Part shown: piece after piece, positions 35,782 through 45,252 of the stretch
Layout: each line of letters starts with the position of its first letter
Position numbering within the stretch: the first letter of the stretch is position 1
NCBI GenBank assembly: GCA_002733605.1
Contig: NVWK01000001.1
Location: 485,837-549,836, forward strand
Direction: 5' to 3'
DNA from: Robiginitomaculum sp.
GTDB lineage: Bacteria; Pseudomonadota; Alphaproteobacteria; Caulobacterales; Maricaulaceae
Length of the DNA stretch: 64,000 nt
Program-made: the position numbers and the translations under genes
Notes under the pieces: model-generated
Told to the model about the DNA's origin: nothing
What the model saw: only the letters and a program-made list of their open reading frames with translations
Databases searched by the model: none

Positions 35782-37227
35782 TCAAAAGAGGGCGCCCTGC
35801 TTTTCATTTGGTTTTTTTGCAGGTGGCTTTTTTACAGATTTCTTTCTGGGTGCGGACGTTCCGTCAATCACCGCCCCTCGACGGCCATCGCTAAAGGTCA
35901 AATTAACAGCTTGGCCATCTTTCAAAGACTTACCTTTTCGTACCAATGTCCCATCAGCATCCGTAACAAGTGCATAACCACGTGCCAAAACCCCTTGATA
36001 GCTATAGGCTTCAAGCAGTTTGGAGGACCGCATAAGCCGCTCCCCGGCCCGCTCGACAATCCGCCCCATACTGCGAAATGTTTCACGTGAAACATTCTCA
36101 AGACGATCACGACGACGACCAATATCCTGGGTTAAATGATCCGGTCTTAAACGGCTCGAAAGCAGTTCAAGCCGGTTTTCATGGGCCCGACGGTTTACAT
36201 CAAGCGCAGGCAAAAGCCGCCCCAATGCCAAATCAAGCCGCTGACGCGGGCCAGACAAAACCGTTTCCAAACGCGGCAGTTTTGCAGCCCCCAACCCCAG
36301 TTTTTTACGCTCGACCGTCCGGCTGAGCCCCCGCTTGATCCGCAATGCGTAATCCTCGACACTATCCAGCAATTCGGCCCGCACAGGCACAGCCATCTCT
36401 GCCGCCGCCGTCGGGGTTGGTGCCCGTTTATCCGCCACATAATCAATCAGCGTCCAGTCGGTTTCATGCCCGACCGCGCTAATCAACGGAATGGTTGAAT
36501 TTGCCGCCGCCCGCACAACATTTTCTTCGTTAAAACACCATAAATCCTCGATGGAGCCACCACCCCGCGCCACAATCAACACATCCGGCCTGACTAGATC
36601 GGGATGGCTCCCCATAGCGTTAAACCCGTCAATCGCCTCGGTAATTTGCCCGGCCGCCCGATCTCCCTGCACCAAAACCGGCCACACCAGAACCCTGACC
36701 GGAAACCGGTCACTTATCCGGTGTAAAATATCGCGAATAACTGCCCCTGTCGGTGATGTCACTACCCCGATGGTGAGCGGCAAATACGGCAAATCTACCT
36801 TGCGGCTCTCGTCAAACAAACCTTCGCTGGCAAATTGTTTCTTGCGCTTTTCCAACAAAGCCATCAACGCCCCTACCCCTGCGGGTTCGAGGCGGTCAAT
36901 CACCAGCTGATACTGGGAGCGTCCGGGATAGGTGGACAGCTTACCCTCGACTATAACTTCCATGCCTTCTTCGGGACGCACCGACAAACGCGAAACCGAG
37001 CCTTTCCACATGATCGAAGCAATCACGGCCTTGTCATCTTTGATGTCCACATACATATGCCCAGACTTAGCAATGACAACCCGCCCTAACTCGCCGCGCA
37101 CCCGGACACGGCCATAGGTTTCCTCGACCGTACGCTTGAGGGAAAACGCCAATTCGGAAACCGAATACTCATGTGCATTGCTGGGTGCGTTACTGGGAGC
37201 ATTAGCGGATATATTTGCTTCGTTCAT
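35782..37227 (-). CDS. xseA: Exodeoxyribonuclease VII large subunit
   Basis: XseA, with XseB, degrades single-stranded DNA in both directions. The 481-aa protein has an N-terminal OB fold (about 20-115) and a catalytic core (about 140-330) with VTSPTGAVIRDILHRISDRF and ARGGGSIEDLWCFNEE, then AVGHETDWTLIDYVADKRAP. The C-terminal coiled coil ends in a Lys/Pro-rich tail (RKKSVKKPPAKKP). It is divergent from purD with about 80 bp between starts. xseB is not in the window. Confidence 0.95.
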   Translation of the reverse strand: MNEANISANAPSNAPSNAHEYSVSELAFSLKRTVEETYGRVRVRGELGRVVIAKSGHMYVDIKDDKAVIASIMWKGSVSRLSVRPEEGMEVIVEGKLSTYPGRSQYQLVIDRLEPAGVGALMALLEKRKKQFASEGLFDESRKVDLPYLPLTIGVVTSPTGAVIRDILHRISDRFPVRVLVWPVLVQGDRAAGQITEAIDGFNAMGSHPDLVRPDVLIVARGGGSIEDLWCFNEENVVRAAANSTIPLISAVGHETDWTLIDYVADKRAPTPTAAAEMAVPVRAELLDSVEDYALRIKRGLSRTVERKKLGLGAAKLPRLETVLSGPRQRLDLALGRLLPALDVNRRAHENRLELLSSRLRPDHLTQDIGRRRDRLENVSRETFRSMGRIVERAGERLMRSSKLLEAYSYQGVLARGYALVTDADGTLVRKGKSLKDGQAVNLTFSDGRRGAVIDGTSAPRKKSVKKPPAKKPNEKQGALF

Positions 37228-37308
37228 TTAACGAAAACCTCTTTCTTCTTGAGCGCGAGTCGGTCATATAGTGGGGGTATTCTATAGCCTATCTTGAAAG
37301 ACGTGGAT

Positions 37309-38580
37309 ATGAAAATTCTTCTGGTTGGTGGCGGCGGGCGTGAACACGCCTTAGCCTGGAAAATCTTACAAAGCCCGTTGTGCAAGCACCTGATTTGTGC
37401 GCCTGGAAATGCCGGCATTGCCGAAATCGCAGACTGCGTCAACATTGCGGCCGATGATATCGAAAGCCTGATCTCGTTCGTCCAAAACGAAAGCATTAAT
37501 TTCGTGATTGTTGGGCCGGAAGCCCCTCTGGCACTCGGTCTGGTTGACCGGTTAAACGCGCTGGGCATATTGTGTTTCGGGCCAACCGAAAAAGCCGCCA
37601 TGCTGGAAACCTCCAAAGCCTTTACCAAAGATTTCTGTACCCGTCATAACATCCCCACCGCACGTTATGACGTGTTTACGGAGTTGGCCGATGCCAAAGC
37701 TTATCTGGGCGAAATGCAAGCCCCCTATGTTTTGAAAGCGGACGGTCTGGCTGCGGGCAAAGGCGTGGTGATCGCGGAAACCCGAGAGATTGCAGAATCC
37801 GAGCTGAACGAATTTTTCTCGGGCAAATTTGGCGAAGCAGGCTCTTGCGTTGTCATCGAAGAATTTATGCACGGCCATGAAATTTCATTCTTCGCCCTCG
37901 CAGACGGAAATATCGTCATGCCTTTGATAGAAGCCCAAGACCATAAACGCGCCTTTGACGGCGATAAAGGCCCCAATACCGGCGGCATGGGGGCCTATTC
38001 TCCTGTACCCGATTTTGATCAAACCACAGTAGAACTTATCATGGAGACCATTCTTGAACCGACCGTGCGCGGCATGGCGCAAGAAGGCGCGCCCTTTATC
38101 GGCGTGTTCTTTGCCGGCCTTATGATGACCAATGAAGGGCCAAAACTGATTGAATACAATGCCCGTTTTGGCGACCCTGAATGTCAGGTTCTGATGCGCA
38201 GGCTGAGAACGGATTTTCTGCCGCTTCTGATCGCTGCGAGTAAAGGAGAGCTCGACAAAGCACCACAACCACAATGGAGCTTCAACCCTGTCGCAAATGT
38301 GGTAATGGCCGCAAACGGCTATCCGGGCGCTTACGAAAAAGACACCCCGATTAAAGGCGTCGATGCGGCAAATTTGATGGAAGGTGTGCAGGTCTTTCAT
38401 GCGGGCACCAAACGCACAGATGACGGTCAATTGGTCGCCGCCGGTGGACGGGTCCTCAACATAACTGCTGACGGGTCTACTATTGAACAGGCGATCACCC
38501 GCGCCTATACTGCCATAGATCAGGCCATTGACTGGCCGGACGGGTTTTGTCGTCGCGACATTGCGAAGCAAGCCCTTTAG
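37309..38580 (+). CDS. purD: Phosphoribosylamine-glycine ligase
   Basis: PurD makes GAR from phosphoribosylamine, glycine and ATP in purine synthesis. The 423-aa ATP-grasp protein begins MKILLVGGGGREHALAWKIL. ATP-binding segments are YVLKADGLAAGKGVVIAE and EEFMHGHEISFFALADG, and metal-binding residues occur in IEYNARFGDPECQVLMRRL. A TTG at 37294 adds five residues, but MKILLVGGG is the family start. It is divergent from xseA and 9 bp upstream of an amidohydrolase gene. Confidence 0.96.
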   Translation: MKILLVGGGGREHALAWKILQSPLCKHLICAPGNAGIAEIADCVNIAADDIESLISFVQNESINFVIVGPEAPLALGLVDRLNALGILCFGPTEKAAMLETSKAFTKDFCTRHNIPTARYDVFTELADAKAYLGEMQAPYVLKADGLAAGKGVVIAETREIAESELNEFFSGKFGEAGSCVVIEEFMHGHEISFFALADGNIVMPLIEAQDHKRAFDGDKGPNTGGMGAYSPVPDFDQTTVELIMETILEPTVRGMAQEGAPFIGVFFAGLMMTNEGPKLIEYNARFGDPECQVLMRRLRTDFLPLLIAASKGELDKAPQPQWSFNPVANVVMAANGYPGAYEKDTPIKGVDAANLMEGVQVFHAGTKRTDDGQLVAAGGRVLNITADGSTIEQAITRAYTAIDQAIDWPDGFCRRDIAKQAL

Positions 38581-38589
38581 GGGAAAACC

Positions 38590-39876
38590 ATGAAAACATT
38601 TAAAACACTCTTACTGGCCGGAGCTTGCGTGGCATTTGCGAGCACAGCTTTCGCTCAAGACACAATTCTGATCCACGCAGGCACTGTATTGGCACATCCC
38701 GGTCAAAACCCGCTAACCCGGCAAACCATTACAATTGTGGATGATAAAATCACGGCAATTACCTCCGGCTACACCACTCGGGACGGAGTCGAAATCATCG
38801 ATCTAAAAGATAAATTCGTTTTACCCGGTCTGATCGATTCCCACGTGCATTTAAGTATGGAATGGAGCCCCAACATTCGTTTGGAAGGCGTGACAAAACG
38901 TCCGGGCGATATTGCCTATGATGCTTTGGTCAATGGCCAAAAAACCTTGATGGCCGGATTTACCAGCGTACAGGATGTCGGCGGACCGGAAGAAGTGTTC
39001 GCTCTACGCGATGCGATCAATGCCGGTAAAGTCGACGGGCCGCGTATTCGCGCCGCCGGTCGCGCCGTCTCCCCAACCGGTGGACATGGCGATACCCATG
39101 GCTATAGCGCCAAAGTTTTGGAAGTCTTCCACAGCCCGACAATTTGTGACGGCCCTGCGGACTGTCGTCGCGCAACCCGCACTGCCATTAAGGCGGGCGC
39201 GGATGTGGTCAAAATCACCGCAACAGGCGGTGTGCTTTCCAACACGGCCGCCGGTACCGAGCAACAGTTTTTTCAAGACGAACTGGAGGCCATTGTCCAA
39301 ACAGCCGCCAAAATGGGTCGCAAAGTCACCGCCCATGCCCACGGGAAAACCGGCATTGATTCTGCGCTAAAAGCCGGCGTGAAATCCATCGAACACGGAA
39401 CCTATCTGGACGCGGAAACCACCCGATTGTTTAAAAAAAATAATGCGGTTTTAGTCCCGACCGTGCTGGCAGGCATGACAGTTGTTGACTGGGCTGAAAA
39501 CAAGGATTGGTTACCCCCCGCGTCCAAAGTAAAAGCCCTTGAAGTTGGGCCAAACATGTTGTCAATGCTACGGCTTGCCCATGAAAACGGTGTCACAATC
39601 GCGTTTGGCACAGATTCCGGCGTCTCCCGACACGGTATAAATGCCCGCGAGTTCGGCTATATGGTCGAAGCTGGCATGAGCGAGATGCAAGCCATCACGG
39701 CCGCCACAGTGACCGCTTCCGAGCATATCGAAATGGGAGACAAAATCGGAACGATAGAAAGCGGAAAATTTGCCGACATCATCGCCGTGAGCGGCAATCC
39801 TCTCACGGATATCACCGAGCTTTATGACGTAGATTTCGTCATGAAAGGCGGCAAGGTTTATAAGGATAAAGATTAG
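38590..39876 (+). CDS. Exported metal-dependent amidohydrolase (Xaa-Pro dipeptidase-like)
   Basis: This 428-aa periplasmic hydrolase has a signal peptide (residues 1-22, ending STAFA). Metal-binding motifs of the amidohydrolase superfamily are in order: DSHVHL (about 82), carbamylated-Lys candidate KITATGG (about 210), TAHAHG (about 255), EHGTYL (about 276) and GTDSG (about 340). The set matches imidazolonepropionase-like and Xaa-Pro dipeptidase-like enzymes acting on small peptides. It is 9 bp after purD. The substrate is not clear. Confidence 0.88.
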   Translation: MKTFKTLLLAGACVAFASTAFAQDTILIHAGTVLAHPGQNPLTRQTITIVDDKITAITSGYTTRDGVEIIDLKDKFVLPGLIDSHVHLSMEWSPNIRLEGVTKRPGDIAYDALVNGQKTLMAGFTSVQDVGGPEEVFALRDAINAGKVDGPRIRAAGRAVSPTGGHGDTHGYSAKVLEVFHSPTICDGPADCRRATRTAIKAGADVVKITATGGVLSNTAAGTEQQFFQDELEAIVQTAAKMGRKVTAHAHGKTGIDSALKAGVKSIEHGTYLDAETTRLFKKNNAVLVPTVLAGMTVVDWAENKDWLPPASKVKALEVGPNMLSMLRLAHENGVTIAFGTDSGVSRHGINAREFGYMVEAGMSEMQAITAATVTASEHIEMGDKIGTIESGKFADIIAVSGNPLTDITELYDVDFVMKGGKVYKDKD

Positions 39877-39892
39877 GCATTAAGGCCCTAGA

Positions 39893-40633
39893 TTAAGACT
39901 TGAGATCAAGTCTTTGCTGTTTGCGCTTAGGCCTTAAAAACACACGGTGTATAACAAGGCCAACACCACTAAGTGCAAACAAAAGCGCACAGAACGAGAT
40001 CAGCTTTAACCACCACAAATTTATATTATCGCGGTCTTTGTAATCCATGATGTGGAGCATCCACATAAAATCAAAAACACGCCACAAACGTGTGCGCACA
40101 TTGATTAACGCGCCTGTATCGGGAGAAATATACAGGCGCGTTTTAGCCCGATCATCATAAATCACCTGCCAAATGGGAACGCCTTTACGGTAATCTTTCG
40201 GCGCTACATCCAGATTGAGAACAGTTTTAATCTGCCCTTCCCCGATATAATAACTCTGCGCAGCGCCCCTGATACTTGCTTCGTCAATACCCTGCCAAAT
40301 CGTACCGCGCAGAGCATCAATTTGAACAACACCTGCACTACCGTTTATTTCCCACACAGGGGCACCAAGTGCCGAGCGTAAATGTATACCGTGGATTTTT
40401 TGATCCGCGTTGGAGGGATACAAAGCCAGAGCCTGTTCAAGCGAAATGACGTGTTCCGTCATGATCGGCGCCACATGTTTCGTGGCCATATGATCGCCGT
40501 GAACCTTATCAATACTGAAAAAACTCATGAAAAAACCGCTGGCAAACCAAAGCACGATTTGCAATCCGATCACCAAACCGGCCCATTTATGAATACGGGT
40601 CAGAACCCGCCAGAATTTATGCTTTGCAATCAT
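39893..40633 (-). CDS. PepSY-domain membrane protein
   Basis: This 246-aa protein has a membrane helix near residues 18-38 (AGLVIGLQIVLWFASGFFMS), a periplasmic PepSY-type region, and a second helix near 208-228. RIHKWAGLVIGLQIVLWF is typical of the PepSY-associated membrane family linked to iron or redox. AAGAAGG lies 3 nt before the ATG at 40633. The frame extends to 40849, but that part overlaps the divergent TauE gene and lacks coding character. Function is unknown; a role in metal reduction or peptidase regulation is the usual guess. Confidence 0.85.
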   Translation of the reverse strand: MIAKHKFWRVLTRIHKWAGLVIGLQIVLWFASGFFMSFFSIDKVHGDHMATKHVAPIMTEHVISLEQALALYPSNADQKIHGIHLRSALGAPVWEINGSAGVVQIDALRGTIWQGIDEASIRGAAQSYYIGEGQIKTVLNLDVAPKDYRKGVPIWQVIYDDRAKTRLYISPDTGALINVRTRLWRVFDFMWMLHIMDYKDRDNINLWWLKLISFCALLFALSGVGLVIHRVFLRPKRKQQRLDLKS

Positions 40634-40682
40634 AAACCTTCTTAGCGCTTTCCATATTATCTGCAAAGGGTTAGAGAAAATT

Positions 40683-41438
40683 ATGTCTTTTAATGTCCTC
40701 GCCCTCATCCTGTTCTCGGCCCTGATCACGGCCTGTATATCCGGCATATTCGGCATGGCGGGCGGTTTAATCTTCATGGGGGTGATCGTCAGTTTTCTTG
40801 GCGTGGCCGAAGCCATGGTTGTGCACGGGGCTGTGCAAAGCGTTTCCAACGCCTACCGTGCTTTTTTGTTACGCGACGCCATCCGCTGGGATGTGTTTTT
40901 CAAGATCGCCCTCGGGTCATTCCCTGCAATTCTTCTCTTGGTTCTTGCGTCTTATGTGCCAACCAAAGGTGTTTTGTTTTGTGCACTCGGGCTTTTGCCT
41001 GTCTTGCTATGGCTCCCCAAACGTTTCGTTCATTTGGATATACAAACCCCGATGCACGCCGTGTTTTGCGGATTTTGCACCACTGGCCTCAATCTTGTTG
41101 CGGGGGTTGCAGGGCCTGCCCTTGATATGTTCTTCGTCAGAAGCGACATGCCCCGCCATCAGGTTGTTGCCACCAAAGCCATCACCATGTTCGCCTCCCA
41201 TGTTATGAAAATATTCTATTTCGGCATTCCTTTGCTCAAAGCCCACGGGTTAAGCAGCCTGCCCCCCTCCTGGTTCTTCCTTGCCGCCATACCGTTCATC
41301 ATGACCGGAACGTTCATCGGAACGCGTATCTTGAAACGTATGAGCGATATAGGATTTCGTAAATACACACGCTGGCTGGTCAGTGTCATCGGTGTGGTTT
41401 ATCTTTGGCGCGGCCTCAGTCTGCTGGGCTGGCTGTAG
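40683..41438 (+). CDS. TauE/SafE-family sulfite/anion exporter
   Basis: This 251-aa membrane protein has about seven or eight helices. The duplicated family signature shows as ACISGIFGMAGGLIFMGVIV (about 18-37) and CGFCTTGLNLVAGVAGPALD (about 121-140). These proteins export sulfite, sulfoacetate or other organic anions. It is divergent from the PepSY gene with a 49-bp gap and overlaps the 3' end of the EamA gene by 23 bp. Confidence 0.88.
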   Translation: MSFNVLALILFSALITACISGIFGMAGGLIFMGVIVSFLGVAEAMVVHGAVQSVSNAYRAFLLRDAIRWDVFFKIALGSFPAILLLVLASYVPTKGVLFCALGLLPVLLWLPKRFVHLDIQTPMHAVFCGFCTTGLNLVAGVAGPALDMFFVRSDMPRHQVVATKAITMFASHVMKIFYFGIPLLKAHGLSSLPPSWFFLAAIPFIMTGTFIGTRILKRMSDIGFRKYTRWLVSVIGVVYLWRGLSLLGWL

Positions 41439-42426
41439 GTATCTTCCTGTCCCTTTGGGCAAACCAGGTAAACAGCCCGATCCCAAATATAGCCAACCCC
41501 GTGCCCAAACCATCCACAAACCCGAACGGCTCATTCAACAATGTCACGGCAAGCAAAATAGTTGCAAGCGGACTGACCATTCCGACGACTGCCACCGCTT
41601 GTGCCCCGATACGCCCCAACGCAATATTGATCATAAAGGAAGGGATCAACGTCGCCACGACAGCAATACCGGCCCCGAGCAACCAGATTTCCTTGGGCTG
41701 ATGCAAGCGCTCAAACTGACCCGTGATAACACTCTCGACCGCGAAATGGGTCAAAATACCAAATCCGGCACAGATCATCGCCATACAGGTGAAAAGCGCA
41801 CTGCCAAATATTTTGATCTGCTTACCGGCAATCAGCTGAAAAATCGCAAAGGAAAACGCCGCCCCGAACACCATCAATGATCCCAAGAGCACATGCTCGC
41901 CGCTGGCAATTGATCCACGCGCAAAAATCACGGCCAGACCTGAATAGGCAATCAACATAGAAACCAACCCAGCGACCCGAATGCGTTTGCCAAAAAACAT
42001 GGCCCCTAACACCATAACAAAGGCGGGATAGGTAAACAAAATAAGCCGTTCTAACTGGGCGGTAAGATAAAGCAGTCCGGTGAAATCAAGGATACTGGCA
42101 ACATAATACCCCAATAACCCCATCGCCCCGGCCGCAAAATAATGCCGCTTGGTTATATGGGACGGGCGCGGCGTCTTCGGAGAACGAAACGCCCATATAG
42201 CGATGAGTATGTAAATCGGCACGGCCAACCCCATACGAATAGCCAGCAACGTCATTGGATCAAGCTCTGGTGCGCTCCCATATGCCAATTTGATAAAAAT
42301 CGCCTTGCTCGAAAACAAAGCCGAACCACCCGCCGCAATCGCGTACCCCGCAAGCATTTGTTTGCGCGTATGCGCTGGCTCGACCTGTATAGGCAGCGGT
42401 TGGTAGGATTGTCGGGCAAATCTCAT
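41416..42426 (-). CDS. EamA/DMT-family permease
   Basis: This 336-aa inner-membrane transporter has ten helices in two EamA repeats (about 30-165 and 180-315). The second repeat ends with GAQAVAVVGMVSPLATILLA and LLNEPFGFVDGLGTGLAIFG. I start it at the ATG at 42426, which overlaps the tadA stop by 4 bp (ATGA); an upstream ATG at 42471 lies inside tadA. The substrate is unknown; nucleoside-related or amino acid export is typical. Confidence 0.88.
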   Translation of the reverse strand: MRFARQSYQPLPIQVEPAHTRKQMLAGYAIAAGGSALFSSKAIFIKLAYGSAPELDPMTLLAIRMGLAVPIYILIAIWAFRSPKTPRPSHITKRHYFAAGAMGLLGYYVASILDFTGLLYLTAQLERLILFTYPAFVMVLGAMFFGKRIRVAGLVSMLIAYSGLAVIFARGSIASGEHVLLGSLMVFGAAFSFAIFQLIAGKQIKIFGSALFTCMAMICAGFGILTHFAVESVITGQFERLHQPKEIWLLGAGIAVVATLIPSFMINIALGRIGAQAVAVVGMVSPLATILLAVTLLNEPFGFVDGLGTGLAIFGIGLFTWFAQRDRKIPTASPAD

Positions 42427-42884
42427 TTGCCACGCCGCGCTTTGAAAAAATCTTTTAAAATTTGCCCACATTCATCCGCAAGCACCCCGCCTGTAATTTC
42501 CGGTTTTGAATGACAGGCTGCACTTTCAAAAAACCGAACCCCGTGCGCAACCGCGCCGCCTTTCGCATCAGGCGCCCCGTACACAACCCGCCCGATCCGC
42601 GCATTGGAAATCGCGCCCGCACACATGGTGCAAGGCTCCAACGTCACATACAATATCAGCCCGCTCAGACGGTAATTATCCGTCTTATAGGCCGCGTCGC
42701 GTAGAGCCAGGATTTCGGCGTGCGCCGTCGGGTCACATATGCCGATCGGCGCATTACCAGCACGCGCCAAGACCTCGCCGTTAACCGGATTAACGACGAG
42801 TGCGCCTACAGGTACTTCGCCACGCGCACTTGCCGCTTGCGCTTGGCCTATACATTGGCGCATATACTGTTCGTCAGACTTCAT
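42423..42884 (-). CDS. tadA: tRNA-adenosine deaminase
   Basis: TadA converts A34 to inosine in tRNA-Arg(ACG). The 153-aa zinc deaminase has HAEILALRDA (about 53) with the catalytic HAE, and PCTMCAGAISNARIGRVVYG (about 85) with the zinc PCxxC. GAVAHGVRFFE near the C-terminus is the usual substrate-side segment. It is the first gene of a tadA-EamA pair and divergent from the RluB-type gene, with 36 bp between starts. Confidence 0.95.
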   Translation of the reverse strand: MKSDEQYMRQCIGQAQAASARGEVPVGALVVNPVNGEVLARAGNAPIGICDPTAHAEILALRDAAYKTDNYRLSGLILYVTLEPCTMCAGAISNARIGRVVYGAPDAKGGAVAHGVRFFESAACHSKPEITGGVLADECGQILKDFFKARRGK

Positions 42885-42920
42885 ATTTTATCAAGTCGAC
42901 TAAATTGCAGGATAAATCAA

Positions 42921-43946
42921 GTGTCATCTCAAGACAACAAACCCACACCTAATAGCACCCAGCTTAAAGATGCCCAGCCCAAAGGTGAACGCATTGCCAA
43001 AGCTTTAGCCCGTGCAGGCGTCGCCTCACGCCGCGAGGCGGAACGTATGATCGAAGCCGGACGGGTCAGTGTCAACGGCACCCTGCTTGACACGCCGGCC
43101 TTTCTTGTCACCGCCAAGGACAATATTCTGGTCGACAACGCCCCCATCAATAAAAAAGAACCCGCACGCCTGTGGCGCTATCACAAACCGGATGGATTAC
43201 TGACCACCCATCATGATCCGGCGGGCCGTCCAACCGTATTTGAAAATCTCCCTAAAACCCTGCCCCGCGTTATTTCTGTCGGCAGACTTGATATGACATC
43301 GGAAGGCCTGCTCCTGCTCACCAATGACGGAGAACTGGCACGCATTCTCGAGCTACCCGCAACCGGATGGGCACGACGATACCGTGCGCGCGTTTATGGC
43401 CGCCCAACCCAAGAACAACTCGACAGCCTATTAAAAGGTGTCTACATCGACGGTGTCCGCACCGGTCCGATTGAAGCCAAGCTTGATAAACAACAAGGCG
43501 GCAATGCGTGGATCAGCATCACTATCCGTGAAGGCAAAAACCGGGAAATTCGCCGCGCCTTTGAAACGCTTGATATGCGGGTCAACCGCCTCATTCGCCT
43601 GTCTTATGGCCCGTTCCAGCTAGGAGATTTACTCAAAGCTGGCGTGGAAGAAGTCCCCAACCGTATTTTACGCGATCAGGTTGGCCATCTCCTCGACATC
43701 CCTGAAACCCGTCACAAAGGTACAATAAGTACCTCTGGGAAAACACCTGGAAAAACGTATGGCAAAGGCGGTAAGAAAATTAACGCCAAATCCCATTTTA
43801 AAGGCGGCAGATACAATCCCCAACTTGCACAAAGCGAGGATGACAAAAAAGATACGCGCCCCACAAAAAAGCCAAGCAAAAAAGGCTTTAGACCCAACAA
43901 ATCCAAACCTGCTCCAGCGCCAAAAAATAGAGGCCGTCGGAGATGA
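42921..43946 (+). CDS. RluB/RsuA-family pseudouridine synthase
   Basis: This 341-aa enzyme isomerises specific uridines, most likely in 23S rRNA as RluB does. An S4 RNA-binding domain lies at about 22-75 (ERIAKALARAGVASRREAER). The catalytic Asp is in VGRLDMTSEGLLLLTNDGEL (about 130-150), and RIREGKNREIRRAFE-type sequence follows near 195. The last 90 residues are Lys/Gly/Pro-rich and disordered, as in many alphaproteobacterial members. The start is GTG 42921, with AGGA 9 nt upstream. Its end overlaps rsmD by 4 bp. Confidence 0.92.
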   Translation: MSSQDNKPTPNSTQLKDAQPKGERIAKALARAGVASRREAERMIEAGRVSVNGTLLDTPAFLVTAKDNILVDNAPINKKEPARLWRYHKPDGLLTTHHDPAGRPTVFENLPKTLPRVISVGRLDMTSEGLLLLTNDGELARILELPATGWARRYRARVYGRPTQEQLDSLLKGVYIDGVRTGPIEAKLDKQQGGNAWISITIREGKNREIRRAFETLDMRVNRLIRLSYGPFQLGDLLKAGVEEVPNRILRDQVGHLLDIPETRHKGTISTSGKTPGKTYGKGGKKINAKSHFKGGRYNPQLAQSEDDKKDTRPTKKPSKKGFRPNKSKPAPAPKNRGRRR

Positions 43947-44509
43947 GGATCGTTGGTGGAAAATTTAAAGGGCGGACAATCTCAACCCCGTCTGGGAAAT
44001 TAACCCGCCCAACCTCGGACCAAGCCCGCGAAAGCATTTTTAATATACTGGCCCACGCCGACTACGCGCTCCCGTTCAACGAAGACGCCCGCATCATCGA
44101 TATTTTTGCCGGCTCTGGTGCCCTCGGCATAGAAGCCCTCTCGCGCGGCGCCGGATTTTGCCTATTTGTTGAAACAGAACCCAAAGCCCGCGCCGCCATT
44201 CGCGAAAATGTTGATACAATAGGCCTCGCGGGTATCACCCGCCTGCACCGCCGCGACGCCACCAAATTACGGATCGAACCGGGCAATCTCAAAGGCCCCT
44301 TCACCCACATCTTCCTCGACCCCCCTTACAACAAAAACCTCGCTAGGCCCGTCCTACGCAGACTCGGCGAACAAGGCCTGCTCGCAGACAGTGCGGTAAT
44401 CATTTACGAAATGGACAAAGACGAAGAACCAAATTTACGCGGCTATGAAGTCCATGACATGCGGGTATGGGGGGCGGCTAAGGTGGTGTTTATGGGAGTG
44501 GAATCATAG
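43943..44509 (+). CDS. rsmD: 16S rRNA (guanine-966-N2)-methyltransferase
   Basis: RsmD methylates N2 of G966 in 16S rRNA. The 188-aa Rossmann methyltransferase has the family start MRIVGGKFKGRTI, the TRPTSDQARESIFNIL block, the SAM-binding DIFAGSGALGIEALSRGA and the catalytic DPPY (in FLDPPYNKNLARP). It is translated with the pseudouridine synthase gene through an ATGA overlap. The AT-rich HEPN-like gene follows. Confidence 0.95.
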   Translation: MRIVGGKFKGRTISTPSGKLTRPTSDQARESIFNILAHADYALPFNEDARIIDIFAGSGALGIEALSRGAGFCLFVETEPKARAAIRENVDTIGLAGITRLHRRDATKLRIEPGNLKGPFTHIFLDPPYNKNLARPVLRRLGEQGLLADSAVIIYEMDKDEEPNLRGYEVHDMRVWGAAKVVFMGVES

Positions 44510-44541
44510 AAACCTTTGAAAACCACCCACTATTCAAGGCA

Positions 44542-45252
44542 ATGCTATTTCACACTGAGCAAGTATGGCGCAAATACGGCCTTGAACACATCCTTTCGAA
44601 AGACGACACTTATACTCAGGTAGAATATTATGCAACAACATCGGCTCAGTCTATAAATGCTTATGATCACTGGTTCCAACAGCTTCAACTTTCAATAAAT
44701 AGAATACAAAAGTTCGAAAAAGCCACGTCTCCTGCTCAAGGCATAGATTTTTTATATGAACTTGAAAATTATTATATTCGTTTGAACTCAATTTATGATC
44801 GTCTTTTACAAATGGTAAATGCAATTTTTGACATAGGCCTATCTCCAGAACATGTGCGTCACAGCATAATAATATCAAATGTAAAAGTGACGACCTATCC
44901 TCAAATTACAAAAGCAATAAAAGACATTAGAAAATTGCTTACGCCCTACGCTCAATTTAGAAACACACTAATCCACAAACACTCACTTAAGGACCAGCCT
45001 TTAGCAGATATTAAAAACTTTAGTGATTTACAGTTATGGAATATGGTCTACGAGGAAGATGAGGAATTAAAAGCATTCACAGAAAATAATTTAGCATCAC
45101 TTCGTAAAATAGCCCATGAAAAATTCATAGAGTTTTCAGACCTTCATACAAAATTACATTCAAAAACTTATAAATTATTTTCATTATTTGAACATGTATA
45201 TGCCGAACATATAAACCAAAAATCCACCTTAAAATCACCGCCGCCCGAATAA
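44542..45252 (+). CDS. HEPN-like orphan protein, AT-rich and probably acquired
   Basis: This 236-aa protein is mostly helical. It carries RNTLIH (R140, N141, H145), the R-N-x3-H motif of HEPN ribonucleases, preceded by a long helix ([10 protein letters not shown]). I know no full-length family for it. Codon use and base composition are clearly more AT-rich than in the flanking rsmD and mutL. The ribosome site is weak (AAGG 2 nt before the ATG), and the frame continues without Met to the rsmD stop, so the N-terminus is uncertain. It converges on mutL and overlaps its last 18 bp. HEPN proteins include RNase toxins and phage-defence effectors, but no antitoxin gene lies beside it. Confidence 0.65.
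   Translation: MLFHTEQVWRKYGLEHILSKDDTYTQVEYYATTSAQSINAYDHWFQQLQLSINRIQKFEKATSPAQGIDFLYELENYYIRLNSIYDRLLQMVNAIFDIGLSPEHVRHSIIISNVKVTTYPQITKAIKDIRKLLTPYAQFRNTLIHKHSLKDQPLADIKNFSDLQLWNMVYEEDEELKAFTENNLASLRKIAHEKFIEFSDLHTKLHSKTYKLFSLFEHVYAEHINQKSTLKSPPPE

Noticed and set aside
40634..40849. N-terminal extension of the PepSY protein
   Set aside because: It lies on the divergent TauE gene, and an AAGAAGG ribosome site fits the ATG at 40633.
42720..42920. Longer N-terminus of the RluB-type protein
   Set aside because: It overlaps tadA antisense and lacks the S4 start; GTG 42921 has its own ribosome site.
44542..45252. Toxin-antitoxin pair at the HEPN-like gene
   Set aside because: No small companion ORF with a nucleotidyltransferase or antitoxin pattern lies on either side; the neighbours are rsmD and mutL.
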